This document shows, piece by piece, positions 24,480 through 36,876 of a DNA stretch of 64,000 nucleotides (positions are counted from its first letter, which is position 1; every line of letters begins with the position of its first letter). The stretch comes from Lumnitzera littorea (lineage: Eukaryota; Streptophyta; Magnoliopsida; Myrtales; Combretaceae). The position numbers and the translations under genes were made by a program. Below the pieces are notes generated by a model. The model saw only the letters and a program-made list of their open reading frames with translations, had not been told where the DNA came from and ran no database searches. The stretch is taken from assembly GCA_024138015.1 (NCBI GenBank), contig JAMXBB010000011.1:74986199-75050198 (forward strand). The letters run 5' to 3'.

Positions 24480-25040
24480 GGTGCCGATTATGTCTCTTTC
24501 ATAAAGCGCACAAGGACCAATTCCCTAGACCTTCCTATCCTGTTGTTTTATTGTAGTTGCAGTTTGCCTTGCTTCATCCTTGATATCAGACTCATGGCAG
24601 TAGACGGATGATAATTTCTTTATTATAGGCCTTTAGCAGTTCAGTAATAGTACAGATATGTACATTTTTTAAGGAAAGAACCAATAATTTATGTTACAAT
24701 TTCTTTTTCTTTTTCTTTTTAAATTATTTTATTGACTTCAAAAGTGTATAATTTTGAACAGATCCTGCCGATATTTATGTATCAGGGTTGCATTCTGTCA
24801 AGCCTTCCGTTTATTAATCATTGGAGAACAAAATATTGTTGCTTCTTGGTTAATTTTTCTATAAGAAGGGAAAAGAATCACTAGAATTTAAGTATACAGA
24901 TATTGTTTGGTCTGTTCTTTTCCCCTTATTATGTACTTTCTCAAGTATATAAAAATATCTATTTAGTCATTTGATCCTTTTTACTGTTTTTACAATAAAT
25001 GCTTTATTACTTCATTGTACCTAAGACAAAAGATAGTTAT
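24480..25040 (+). other. ARID5: ARID gene 3' UTR / downstream region
   Basis: AT-rich sequence after the ARID stop. It contains AATAAA at about 24993, a plausible poly(A) signal. The stretch up to about 25035 aligns by eye with 57290-57930 downstream of PHT4;6, which sets the right edge of the duplicated block. The UTR end itself is inferred. Confidence 0.5.
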
Positions 25041-26053
25041 AAATTTTTTTGGAAAATGTTCTCGGAATGATATTTCGGTACTAATCCTATTTTGTGTTTG
25101 ACAATAATTAACATAATAAACTTTAGAGGATATGGGAACTAGTAGTTGGAGAAATGATAATTTGTGAAGGAAAAAAAGATTGTTGCTCTCAATTTTTTTC
25201 TCTCAATTTCTCTCATCTTATAAATCAATGCAAGATTTTCTATATTTTTGGAGTACTTGTGATGTCATTTTTTTCCTTTATAATTTTAATTATTAATTAT
25301 AAATAGTAATATCTTAATGAAGCAAATTGAAGGAAATTTGAGAGAGAACAAATTTAGAGGATCAATTTTTTTTTTTTTTCTAGAAAAGAAGAAAATATCG
25401 GGAAAATTTGTTAAGAATTATATATTTGATAAAGACTAAACCATTAATCCATATATGACCATTTAGATGATAAAAGCTTATAAAATTTTATTAATGCATT
25501 TTAAATTCTGAATATTTTTTTTTCTTATCATTTATCATTATTGTAGTAGATTTTAGTTCTCCGTAGCTTTGCAATGGTTGTCCGCATGTAATTATATATT
25601 CATCGGATATGAACATACCATGACTATATTTAGGATTTTTGTTTTTCCTTTTTTAATTGAACTAAAGGTTTGGATTGAAGCTATTTATAGCATAGTTATC
25701 CTATTTTAATCCAGGACCAACTAAAAAGAGAATATGTAGGTTTTCGGGCATTTCTATTCTGCTAATGCGTGTTATGTTTTTTAAGTAACATAACATAAAT
25801 TTTCATTTTATTACTGTTTTTCAGTTTGATAAACATATATAAAAGCTAATTCAATTGGAATATTACTAGATCTACCTTAATTTCATGATTGCTTAAGGCT
25901 ATTACTTTTTTAATGGCGAGGTAATACTTTTATGACATAGCTCAGGCTATATAACTGGAATGAAAAACAATAATACACGTCAACTAATTGAAAGTGAAAA
26001 AAGAACAAAACATAAGTTGATGTAATTGAATATATATACACACATATGTATAT
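25041..26053. other. AT-rich intergenic spacer
   Basis: Between the ARID 3' end and the T1 element. Very AT-rich with homopolymer T runs (about 25366-25379) and an AT/AC microsatellite-like stretch ending at about 26050. No gene or recognisable element. Confidence 0.6.
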
Positions 26054-26363
26054 TGTTGTTATTAGAATTTCATTGGGGTAGTCGAAGTTAGAGGCAACCT
26101 ACAAAATGAACACTCCTAAGCTAAAGAATGGATATTGGGGATAATATCAGCATGACTACTCTGATACTTAAGTTAGTTAAATATTTAGAGAATATGTGTA
26201 TAAAGGAAGCATGTGAAACTTAGAGTTGGAATCTTGATCGTCACCTATTATTTGTAAACATGGTAGGAGAGCTATTTGTAGAAAGAAATCATAATCTTGA
26301 GATTCTCTCTTTAATTATGGATCTTGTGGAGAGGATCTTGAGGATAGATGTGTACTAGCCATG

Positions 26364-29300
26364 TGTCACGCCCTGAAGCGGTAGAGTCGTAACAGCCCCC
26401 GCCATGTAAACCATCCTAAGATAGAAGTTGGCCTTACAACCGCTATCTTAGACCTGATCTATACAAAGCGTCCACGACTAACCCGCTTTGAAGTAGACAA
26501 TTTGTAATTTAAACAAATCATTTACCTAAGAAAGTGAGAAAAGTTATATATAATCACTATAATTCAGTTATTACATTAATCAGAAATGAAAAGTAAATTA
26601 TGTGTTGATTCTTCAATGTTTTTCCTTACTCCCCAGGATCCAGCAGTTGCTAGCTTCAGAGTAGTTGTTTACCGCTTCTTAGCCAGTACTTGCACGACGT
26701 CTATAGGGATGTGAGCAACCACAGCTCAGTAAGTAGGGATGGAGGACTTAAAACTATATTAGAAACACAACAAGGTTTTCAATCACTTATTAGATGCAAT
26801 GCATGTGCAAGCAAATGCCATCGCACGACGTTGTCCGGCCCGTCGTGAGATTAGAGAAATTGCACCCACTCTAATCCGGGTTGAGGAGTTGCCGTTAATG
26901 CAACAGCTTACGACCAAACCCAAGCTTGTGTAATGGAGACCTTGCTCTTCCCGCGACTACCTTCGAACCACTGCCTTCACCCTCGCCGCGACCTCCTCTC
27001 CTGTCACTTAGTTCGACTGAGGATGAAGAAGGGACCATTTTGCAATCCTGCGCTATCCCTTCCGAAGGGGTCGGTATTTGGTCGGAGAGTCCTAAATCCC
27101 CTAACGGGTTGCTATACATGTTCGATTATGATTACTGGTCGTATATTTGATTAAGTCCAGTTTAGGGTGATCAATCATTACATACAATTCATACAATATG
27201 TACCAGAGCAACAAACAGAATCATAGCATCACCCATAATCAAGCACATGCACACATTCAACTATCTAACAAGCACAACCAAGCATAATCTTAAGCCTCCA
27301 AAATACAGCGTCGTATTAATCCTAACTTATCTCGACTCCTCGCTCACTCACTCAAGGTCCGATTTGCTCAGGCCATCGCCAATCATCCCTATAACACGAA
27401 CGTGGTTTCAGCTTTTCATATAAATATTCTAAGTTCATTTTATCATATAACGCTTATTGTTAGGTTTTGTTTAAAGTTTAATATGCCTAATTATCTAGGT
27501 ATTAAATCTTTTACAATTATTCTAGGTTTGGGGTTAGGTTCAGGTTCGGTTTTCACATCGATTTCTTTATTAGGTTTTAGTTCGATTTTTAAGTAATGTT
27601 TTAGATTCTAACCTTAGAAATTCGTTTCAACTCATAATGTGAAATTAATCACATTACTTCCCGATCTCCTAATTACCATCATTACCTCTAATTAGTATTT
27701 TAGTCTATCCGGTACACTTAAATCCTTATTTGTGTACCGAATTTACTCATAATGTGAGAAATTTTTACATTTTTCATATAATTACATAAATTCAAGTTTC
27801 CCCATCAGATTTATTGTACGTTTTTATTATTATCACAATGTCAATTTTTATTATAATATTTCCTATTTATTATATTTTCAATAATTACCTATTATGTATT
27901 ATTACCTTTTATGTATATATTACACTTCTAATATTTCTATCACTCTAATTATCATCTCTAAACATCAATTATCATTTCAAAATATATAAATTCATCCTAA
28001 ATCAGATTTTACTCCAATTTACCCTAATTTACAAAATTATCTTAAAATGTACTATTTTTCCATATTACCTATTTGCTACATAATTAACCTAATAATTACA
28101 TCTAACACTCTAATTGCTACAAGTATCATACTCCATCAGATTTTAACATCCTAAAATATGTAATTATTCACTAAATCAGAAATTAATCATTTAATTACAT
28201 AATTAGCCCTAAATTACCCATTTTATGCCTCATTTTAGGGCCTAAAAATTATCTAAAAATTTCGAAAATTAATTTTTGAAAACGGGCTTCATAACACTGT
28301 TCTATATCATCTAAGTAATCTATAGAAAAATTTTGGGCTTGAAACTACACTCCTAAGGTCATTTATTTCTAAACCGAAATGTGCTCGGTTTTGCACGATT
28401 TCTTAGGGGCCATATATTACGGGATATAATTTCATCAAAATAATATTTTTCCTACAAACTAAATACAAAAATATCCCAGAATAACAAAATTCATAATTTT
28501 ATAATTATAATTATAATTACTATTTTTACAAAATTACACAAGATTTTGGTTGGAAATCGGATTCACCGTTTTGGGTGGCTCCGGCCACCGCGGGCCGCCG
28601 TGGCCTTGTCGGCTGGCCTGGGTGCTGCCACCACCGTGTGGTGGTGGTGGCCGTCTACTCCCAGCTCCTCTTCTGGTGTGGGTTCCCTTTAAAATCCTTA
28701 ACTGCACAGTTTTTCTAATTTTTTTTATTTTCTGGATTTTCTCTCGAATTTTCAATTCTCTCTAATTTTCTCTGATTTCTAATTGTCCAAATGAGTTCTG
28801 TAAATTTTTCCCTTATTTATAGACATTTGCTGTAATTAATATGCATTAATTTGACAAGACTTTGTCCAAATTCCTTGATTTTTGGCTTTTAAGTTGTTCA
28901 ATTTTTATTGGCTAATTTTTCTTTTTCTTATCCTGACATGCCATGACCTGATATTGATGTATCTTATCCTTTTATGATTTTTTATGATTTTTCCATAATT
29001 ATTTTATAATTTTCTTTAATTATTTGCTTAGTTTTTGGCCAATTTAGGTAATTACGCGTATTTTTATCTACACGTAAATACATGTGGGGTACACGTGAAC
29101 ATTCCTAAATATTATTTTGGTCATTCTAAAATTTTTAATATACATATAATCTATCTTTAGTAATTTATTAGTTATTACATTACACTTTTTGCCTTTTTAG
29201 TAATTAGCAATTATTATGCTTAAAATTTGAAAATTTTATAGTTTCCCATTTTATTTCTCATTTTCTTAAATTTAAGTTTACGGGATCATTTTTACTAATA

Positions 29301-29412
29301 TTCTTCCCAATAGTTTATAATTTGGGTTTGATCGGATTTTTTAACCGATCGCCCTAAACCTTGAGTTCTAAGTTCAATCCTACGGTTACTTGGCTGAACT
29401 TTGGGGCTTACA
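26364..29412 (+). repeat. Solo LTR-1 (TGTCACGCCC family), 3,049 bp
   Basis: Starts TGTCACGCCCTGAAG and ends GGGGCTTACA, with perfect 5-bp duplications CCATG at 26359-26363 and 29413-29417. Homologous along its length to 41123-44663 and 45751-48676. The size and TG...CA ends are those of a long Gypsy LTR, and nothing internal to an element is present, so this is a solo LTR left by LTR-LTR recombination. It contains a conserved TATTTATA box (28814-28821) and a GC-rich GGT/CCA patch (28560-28690). Several short ORFs inside (for example 26926-27150) are not conserved in the sister copies. Confidence 0.88.
28814..28821 (+). promoter_or_regulatory. LTR TATA-like box
   Basis: TATTTATA followed by GACATTTG is conserved at the equivalent place in solo LTR-3 (48078-48085). 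It supports plus orientation of the LTR and its role as the element's promoter. Confidence 0.45.
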
Positions 29413-30564
29413 CCATGTAACTTTACTTATTTAGCTAAACTGTTCCCGCTTAATCCTCTTTTCAACCTATGGACTAAACTTGAGCATTATAGATTTAAGA
29501 GCTGAGATTATATAGAACTGGATGGAGATGGTGGCACGGCAAATATAATTTGCTGAGGTTAGTCGAGCTCTTGGAAGTTCAGTTTGGACTGCGAAAAGGT
29601 TGTCCTTGAAGTTGGAAGCTTACTTATAACATGATGAGGTTAGTTGAGTTTTGGGAAGTTTGGCCTGGGCTCCAAAGAGATCGGTCTAAGGGCTTGGCTT
29701 ATGATATGAAGAGGTTGACTTGGGTTTGGAGACTTATGTCTAAAATACCCCATCAACACTTATCCTACACTCTCATTGGTGATGGGTTGATAAGGAGAGT
29801 AAGCTCTTGATAGGGTCTTCAAAGTCTTAAGATGAGTTGTTAAATGAGCTAGGATTTATGGGTGAGTTATTTAGGTGTGCTGTTAATCTTACTCTCAGTA
29901 TTAGTAAGTTGGAGCTTCAACTAAAGTGGAGTGATTAAGCAGGTTGGTTATTTGAAATAGATTGAACCTTGTCTTTGCAGTAACTATGAAGCAAAGGCCA
30001 CGTGGCATCTTTTCTAAGCTAATTGAGGGGTGTGCCATTGAATGGCACTTCCGAGCTGCTTTAGGCTTTTGCTCCCCAAGATTAAGTAGCAAACCTTTAA
30101 TTCTAAAGTTAGTCGAGTGGAGCGATATGATCTTGTTGTCATGTATTATATCCAAGGTGTTGTGGCCTGTCTAAGAAGCCTTAATTTGATTTATCTTTGT
30201 GTGTTATTCTTGGCACATCTAATGTAGGGGTCACGTGTTAGGAGGCCATTCGTTTTGCCAATGTAATGAAGATCTTACTAAGGAGATTTGGGCTGTTTAT
30301 TCTTTTTATAGGATACGTGGCAAGATCAGGCCATGGTTTGTCATGTTGGTTAGCTTTCCTAAAAGTAGTCATTCGATTATTATGCATGCCTATAAATAGG
30401 CCAAACCTTAGTCAAAATCCACTTTTGAAACTTTGTAAAGTTCGCAGTTTCTTCGACAATTTAGATTCTTCTTTGAGAATTCAAATTCTCCTTCAAATCT
30501 TTCTTGAATCCTTGACTTTTTGCATCAAGTTTCAACCTTTCTAATAAGTCTTTGATTCCTTTTC

Positions 30565-33200
30565 AATGAGTATGGAAGGTATGGATGCATTCTTTTCTAG
30601 TTCTTCCCATACATTTGCAAGTGATAAAGTGGAGCTTACTCCCCTTCCCCCTGCCTAGTAGCAATGATGACAGGATCTTCGAGGCAAATGCTTAATATAG
30701 CGATGTCAACAAGCAATGATATCAATAAGATTGGTGATAGATTGGAAAAGATTGAGGGATTGCCATGGGATGCATATGGAGATGATGGAGAGGATGAGAA
30801 GCCTATAGTGTCATTGTTTAGTGAATCAGAGATAAATAATGTGCCTAATAGCAAGTGTAGCAGTTGCTTGGATGACGAGCTTGATTGTATTTGCATGTAC
30901 TTTAATCTACTACCTAATGGTTGGGATTTGAAGAAGCATAGGAAGAACATCTAGGTTGCTCTTTCCAAGGGAAAGCGATTTTGGTTGTATTTCAAGCACT
31001 TTGAATATGGGCTATAAGTAGCGCATTTCAAAAGGTGTTCTTTAATTATCATAGAATGAACTTGAATTAGCTCGTTCCCAATGCTTACTACATTTTGGTC
31101 ACATTTAAGTCTCTATGTTGGAGGTTCATGCAAAGAGTGACTTCCTAACTATATAGATTTCTTCGAGTTAAAGCACTCAAATGATGATTGGTATTATCTC
31201 ATAAGCCAACCTTGTAGGAAATTGACTTCATCCATTCATAGGTGGAAGGAGAAATTTGTAGTGATTGAATCAGAGGCCAACCTGGATTTCTAGATGAAAT
31301 GAGTTGAGCCGATTAGGGTGAACATGATAAAGTTGATGCCTAATGATGATAAGGTAGTAAAGCACCTTTTGGCTGAGTAGGAGAAGAACGGTTGACCTTT
31401 TAATTCCGAATGGGAGGTGCACTACTTCCTAGGCATGTATGTGATCCCTAAGGAGGAGGAGGAAGAGGAGGAGAGAAAATGAGATGATGGAGATACTGAA
31501 TATGGATCTAGCTAAGGTGGTGTTACAATAGAGGAGTTATTCATCTAATGACATTAAGGGAATGAAGTCCCTTGAGGGCTTGTGTTTAGTGGGGTGCTTT
31601 ATTTTGTTTCATTTTGTTGTTTAACTTTTAACTCATGTCTATTGGTTTTGTAGAGATGAAGAAGTTTAGAATTTCCACTCTTAAAACAGCTACCATGGAT
31701 GCTGTAAAGGGTAAGGGAAGTAAAAATGTCTTGATAAAGAAGAAAGTTCCATTGCCTCTAAAGAAGAAACCGGTGGTGATTAATGAGGCTAAAGGTACTA
31801 AAGCTACCCATCTTAGTGAAGATTTTAGTTCGAAATTAAAGCTAAAGCTAGCAGTGAACCAAGATACCAGGTAGTCGAAGATGCATTCTCGAGAGTAGGA
31901 TATTGAGAAAACCTCCGAAATGACTTGTAGGGAGGACGTTATGAACATAACCTATGATGAGCCTTCTAAATTAAGGCCTTTGAGCAACTTGTGAGTAAGA
32001 AAAAGAGTAGGCAAAGACTAGATGAGCTAAAGGGAAGGAAGCTTGAAGAACCTAACACTTTAGGTCTTTGTTTATGAATGTCTGTTTGAAGCTTAGGTTT
32101 CGGTATTCATCCTATATGGGATATTTGTGTGAATGACAGGGGACTCAAACGCTGTAATATGTATGGTAAATATGTAAGGAGGCTTGCCTTACCTAAGGAT
32201 AAGCATGTCCTTAAAGAGAGCTAAAAAGACTTGACTTTGTAAAGGTTTGGGTATCTACTTTATGTGAAGCACTATGAGGTAAATGTCCTTATATTATGGA
32301 CTTGATGATTTGGTTTTAGTACTACAATTTTGTTGATTTTGTCATTGTTGTTTAAGGCGAGCTTGCACATTGTTAAGATGTTCATTGCATAGAGGGTTAA
32401 TATGGAGAAGGTATTTCGAGTCGCCTCTTAGCATGATACTACGATAACAAAGAATGGCCATTTGCATTCTAAAGTTAACACTTTGTTGCAAAGCATGGGA
32501 TGTAAAGAATGAGCTTATGAGGGTACAGGAGGAGGCTTGATGGAAGACATTTGCGGTTGATGATTTTCTAAAGAAGGTATCAATCGAGGTGACATATTTG
32601 CCCGAATTGGTTGACTTGGGGATGAGAAGAGTTGCTGATCTCCAAAATTAGTTCTCGACTATTGTATAGTATGGTAGAAAATCAGAGGAGAAGATAAAAG
32701 ATATTTAGTTCGATTTGCCAAGCATCAATGTTGTGTTGGCAAATGCGAAAGATATAATCATTATGAAGGAGGTTGTAGTGGATAGTTATGAGAAGGATGA
32801 GAAAGAGTTTAAGGTGATGATCACCAGCTAGAGGCAGAGCTAAGGCACCAATAGTCAAATGAATGAACCAAGGGGTATTGTTGGTGCAATCCTAAGGGAC
32901 CTTTATAAGAATGTCTTTAAAGATATTATGGATAGTCTCGAATGATTTTAACTTTAGCATGGTGTCTTTATAGAGTTGACAAGGGAGGCTAGGAAGGAAG
33001 TGAGGAAACACTACCTAGAACTTGACCTCATCTTCTAGGATTACCTCAATGCTACCTTTATTGGTGATAAGAACCCGATGGCTTGGGAAGAGGGCATTAG
33101 TATAATGCTTGAGGTTGGGCATGTGAATGGGAAAGACCATGTCCGAAATGACCTAACTAAGCAGGCTCCACCAATGCTAAGCTCTATTTTCCTGAGGTAC
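30565..33200 (+). pseudogene. Antisense ORF relic of T1: 'putative gypsy type transposon' (PF04195-like) coding sequence
   Basis: Starts near ATGAGTATGGAAG at 30565 and runs with many stops to about 33200. At 31036-31116 the phrase FNYHRMNLN then LVPNAYYILVTFKSLCW has the pattern of the plant transposon domain PF04195. Acidic and Lys-rich linkers follow (31440-31500 with GAGGAGGAG runs, 31635-31874), then a helical C-terminal part (EVRKHYLELDLIF). The product's role is unknown. It is oriented opposite to gag, as reported for extra ORFs of Tat-lineage elements. Open pieces include 30664-30954 and 31635-31874. It is not an active gene. Confidence 0.6.
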
Positions 33201-34036
33201 TTAATCATCAAAGTGTCTTTTGATGCCATGGCTTGGAGTACATTAGAACTTTAAAGTTAAGTGTGTTTAAGCTATGTTAATCCTAAGATGAGTGATCTAT
33301 TGGGAAGCTGTTGTACTAAGGGACAAAATTGTATAGCATTCCATGCCAAAATGGACAATAACTCGTTGGTAGGAGTTTCGATTGAGCTGTCATAGGATGT
33401 TATCAGAGCAATTCATTAGTTGGAAGGGTAGAGTTTTTGCTTAGTGGTGGTCATAGACCTATACAACAAAACTGATGAAAACATCACTTCTGTAAAAGGG
33501 TTAGATTATAATACCCTTAAATACTAGGTGATAGCTTTCTAACCATTGAATCGCCTTTTGGTGTAGCAGCTTTGAGTACATTAGAACTTCGAAATTAAGC
33601 AAACTTAGGTTAGGTTAATCTTAAGATGGGTGACCTCTTAGGAAGCTGCGGCACTAAGGGACAAAATAGGATAGCATTGGAGTTTCGATGTACTTTAAGT
33701 TGTTACACCAAAGGTGCTTGATAATTAAAGTTCCCTCACTTAGTATTTATGGGTATTACAATCTACCTTCTTTATAGAATTAACATACTCTTCAGTTTTG
33801 TTACACAAGTCCATGACCATTGAGACACCTCTTGAGGGAACTCTAATCATTGAGGTACCACTTGGTATAGCGAGTTGGAGTATGTTTAAACTTTGAAGTT
33901 AAGTGTACTCTGGTTATGTCAATCTTAAGATAAGTGACATTCTAGAAAGCTGCTGCACTAGGAGGTAAAACCTTGTAACGTTCTATGCTAAAGTAGACAA
34001 TATCTCGATGGGAGGAGTTCCAATCGAGTTGTTACA
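33195..34036 (+). repeat. Cassandra-like repeat with three 5S-rRNA-derived segments
   Basis: Three diverged copies, 5S-like parts at about 33231-33316, 33568-33654 and 33871-33957. They carry CATTAGAACTTCGAAATTAAG and GATGGGTGACCTCTTAGGAA (second copy), corresponding to the 5S rRNA A-box, intermediate element and C-box region (CAGAACTCCGAAGTTAAGCG, GATGGGTGACCTCCTGGGAA). The second and third copies end GTTGTTACA. The first is followed at 33398-33409 by TGTTATCAGAGC, an initiator-tRNA-Met primer site with one change. 5S sequence inside LTRs plus this primer site is the hallmark of the TRIM family Cassandra. Three copies at about 300-340-base spacing suggest LTR-internal-LTR-internal-LTR. Not a functional rRNA gene. 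Confidence 0.78.
33398..33409 (+). promoter_or_regulatory. Primer-binding site of the Cassandra-like element
   Basis: TGTTATCAGAGC, one mismatch to TGGTATCAGAGC, lying a few bases after the end of the first 5S-bearing copy. It shows that this copy is a 5' LTR in plus orientation. Confidence 0.72.
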
Positions 34037-34315
34037 TATGTTTTTCTTCTTTCTTCTTGCTTATACACATTAGGTTGGGATGTTGACTTGATTTTTTTGT
34101 ATGTACTCTTTAGTGTCTGATGAAATGAAATGAAAACTTATTTAACTATTTGTTCTTCTTCTCTTGTTGTCACTTGTTTAGAGCTTGTATTCATTCTTGT
34201 GACTTTGTGTTAGGTTTCGTTCATTTGTTTTGTACTTAGCATTAATGCCTATACTTGCAACTCATGATGCTTATTATGATATTCAACAACCAAAGTGGAT
34301 CATGGTTGCACTTTT

Positions 34316-34632
34316 AGGGAAGTTGTAAAGACTAGGGGTGTTAAGTCCTTATCAAGGGTACCTTAAATTTTAGACTAAGGTTTGGTTAATGATGGTATCC
34401 TTACATTGGAGGATAGGTTTGCTCACCATAGTAGGTTGTGGTTGGATACCATTTGAGATCATGGTGACTAAGGTTGTAATACCTTATCGGGAGTAACTTC
34501 AATTTTAAACCTTGATATGATTTGAAGATACTATACCAATTTAATTAAAGTAACTAGGGAACTTCAAGTCCTTATTAAGAGCACCTCAAATTTCAAATTG
34601 GGGTTTGGTTTGATGATGGTGTCCTAATTAGT
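34316..34632. repeat. Three imperfect repeats inside T1
   Basis: A unit resembling AAGTCCTTATCAAGGGTACC plus TTTGGTTxATGATGGT recurs at about 34340-34400, 34465-34530 and 34565-34630. Internal repeats of this kind are common in the non-coding part of Tat-lineage elements. No coding capacity. Confidence 0.5.
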
Positions 34633-34967
34633 AGCCTAAAGAGGCCACATTTTCTCATGTGACCAAGGGTGGTCCTAGAGATTGTGGATCTGCTCACTTT
34701 GAAGGAGGTTTGGGTTTGAGGTTATTTACCTTGAAATAGGCTAGGCCAAAGGAGTAAGAGGAGTTCATTTACCTTGGGAGGAGGTTAGAGCTTGGTACTT
34801 AGCACTTTGAATATATTAAGCCTCAATGAGGAAGAGTAGAATAATGTTAGAAAACTAGATTCTTTATTAATGGTATGTTGTGTACAAGATAAGGAGCCAT
34901 AGCATAGTCTATTACTTTGTAAGGAGTCATATTATTACTTAGGCTTGAGGTCATAGCTCGTTGAACT

Positions 34968-36876
34968 TGATTGGTGTGTAATATTACAATACCCTTTTTC
35001 ACAAGTCAAGTGAATTTGCTCCCTTTTTAAAAGTAAATCAATACATAACTACTCGATTGATGCTTGCTCTTTAAAAGAATATACTTGTGAAAATCGAGAT
35101 AATTGTCGATAAGTGTATTGGTCAGATAGTTGTGTAGGGTCAGCATTAAAGTCATATTCTACGTAGGGAGGAATGTAAACAAATTGGAAAGCCAAACTAA
35201 GTACTAAATTGTAGTAATTCTACTATAATCTAAGCTAATAAATCAAAGAATATTCAAATGACATGCAAGTAAATAAAATTAGAGAAAAGATAATAATAAC
35301 ACTGGACACGAATTGTAGCTCTTTCTTGGCAATGGAATTGGGTTTTTCTCGAAAAATAAAAAATAAAAAAGGGATGGATTGTGTCTTAGTTATCCCTTGA
35401 AGTTATCATCATCATGATATAAAGATATTTATAATAGTCTAAACTTGAGTTTTAACCACACTCATAGTATTCACAACTGCTCTTGCTTAGTAGCTTCTAT
35501 AATGTAGTAGAAGCATAATATGACCAATCTCTTATCTAGACTTAATAGGTAATTATCTAAGCTCTATCACAACTTAGATAATCTAGTTAGTATTGAAATT
35601 CAACCCTGACCACTTAAAGTTTAGGTTAAGTATAAGGATTTTGCCCCTATTTCACAACTCTTACATTATAAGAATCGGGAATCCTAGATTCTAATTGGGA
35701 CTTTAGAATCCTCTTACAATCTCTAAATCTCATTAGGATAACAAGGAGGAAAGCCTAATGTGTAGGAGTTGCTACTTAACTCAACATTTACCTAACACTT
35801 GAGTTATACTTAATTTTTCCATAGAATTAGCTAAAACATCAAGTTTTCACTATCATAATATCAGAATTGCAACAATAATGACTCTCTTCGTCAAATTTCA
35901 ACATAGATGGAATAATACGTTAAGCATAGTATATCATATTAATGGAAGATAAAACAATAATCACAAACATACGTAGATATGATGTAAACATTGTATTAAG
36001 CATGAACAAGTAAGGTTTAGAGATACAAAATTGATTCTAAAAGCTAATGTTGAGGAGTTCCACAAGAAAACCCAAAATCTCCATGTAAATACAATGCAAA
36101 TCCCACAACTCAAACCTTGAAATCATTAGAATCTACTAAAACTTTACGGTATGTTTTTCATAATGCAAGAAATTACTAAGAAAAACGAAATCTACCCTAA
36201 AAGTAACCTAAGTATTGCTAAACTCTAAGAGGAAGTGTTATTAGAGAAGCTAAAACCCTTAATAATGGCTTCTATCCCTAGATGAAATAAGAAGCTGCGA
36301 CTTTTATAAATGTACAGCATCCATATGTTGTAGCTTGTGGCATATGGATGCTAGACATGTGTCAACTTCCTTCTTTAACGTTTTATGTGAAATGCAACAT
36401 TTTGCTAAATCCTTAAGCCTAATCCACTTAGCATTAGAATGTTGGGGTTACATAGCATCCTGATGTTAGAAAAAGAAAGTTTTTTGTTCGCATTTTGCAC
36501 TAAGGTGTTCGCATGTCTTCTTTTACCATCTTGATGTCTCTTAAAGTGCAGCCAGCATCTGGATGTTGCACCTTATGGTGTGCGAATGTCATGTCTTGTT
36601 CAAGTACTTCTCTTTACTTCCTTATACCATCAAGATAGGTTGGGGTTAGCATAATATGCTAACCCTTTGGAGCTGCAAATATATCAAAACAACCTAAGTT
36701 TGTTCTAAATACGTCAAAATGAGCTTAATTAGTAAAAAATGAGGTCGTCACTTATAATGATCCATTTTATGCAACTTCCTTATAGTTTTTACGCACTTAA
36801 ACTCATTTTCTACACAAATTGCATACAATTATGAGAGAGATGGTCATGACAAGTGTGTGGTTTTACACACCTATCA
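34968..36876 (-). repeat. Solo-LTR-like block, 1.9 kb, TGATTGGTGTGTAA ... TTACACACCTATCA
   Basis: The ends form a 16-base inverted pair (TGATTGGTGTGTAATA versus the complement TGATAGGTGTGTAAAA), starting TG and ending CA. The T1 gag fragment resumes directly outside the right end. No matching target duplication is visible (GAACT left, ATGCA right), so it may be the product of inter-element recombination rather than a clean solo LTR. Inside, GCATCTGGATGTT-like motifs recur (36317-36569). Orientation is a guess. No ORF of note. Confidence 0.55.

Larger units (their letters stand above)
26054..29758 (-). repeat. T1 3' LTR, split by solo LTR-1
   Basis: Left half 26054-26363 and right half 29418-29758 together align with 37603-38269 (shared GAGGCAAC, TCTTGTGGAGAGGATCTT, AACATGATGAGGT, AAGAGAT). 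The two halves are contiguous once the 26364-29412 insertion and one copy of CCATG are set aside. Confidence 0.8.

Noticed and set aside
26926..27154. Overlapping Pro/Ser-rich ORFs (74 and 73 codons)
   Set aside because: They lie within solo LTR-1, and the frames are broken in the homologous LTR-3, so there is no sign of coding.
33231..33957. 5S rRNA genes
   Set aside because: Only part of the 5S molecule matches, promoter bases are changed in two copies, and the primer site and repeat layout point to a retroelement LTR.
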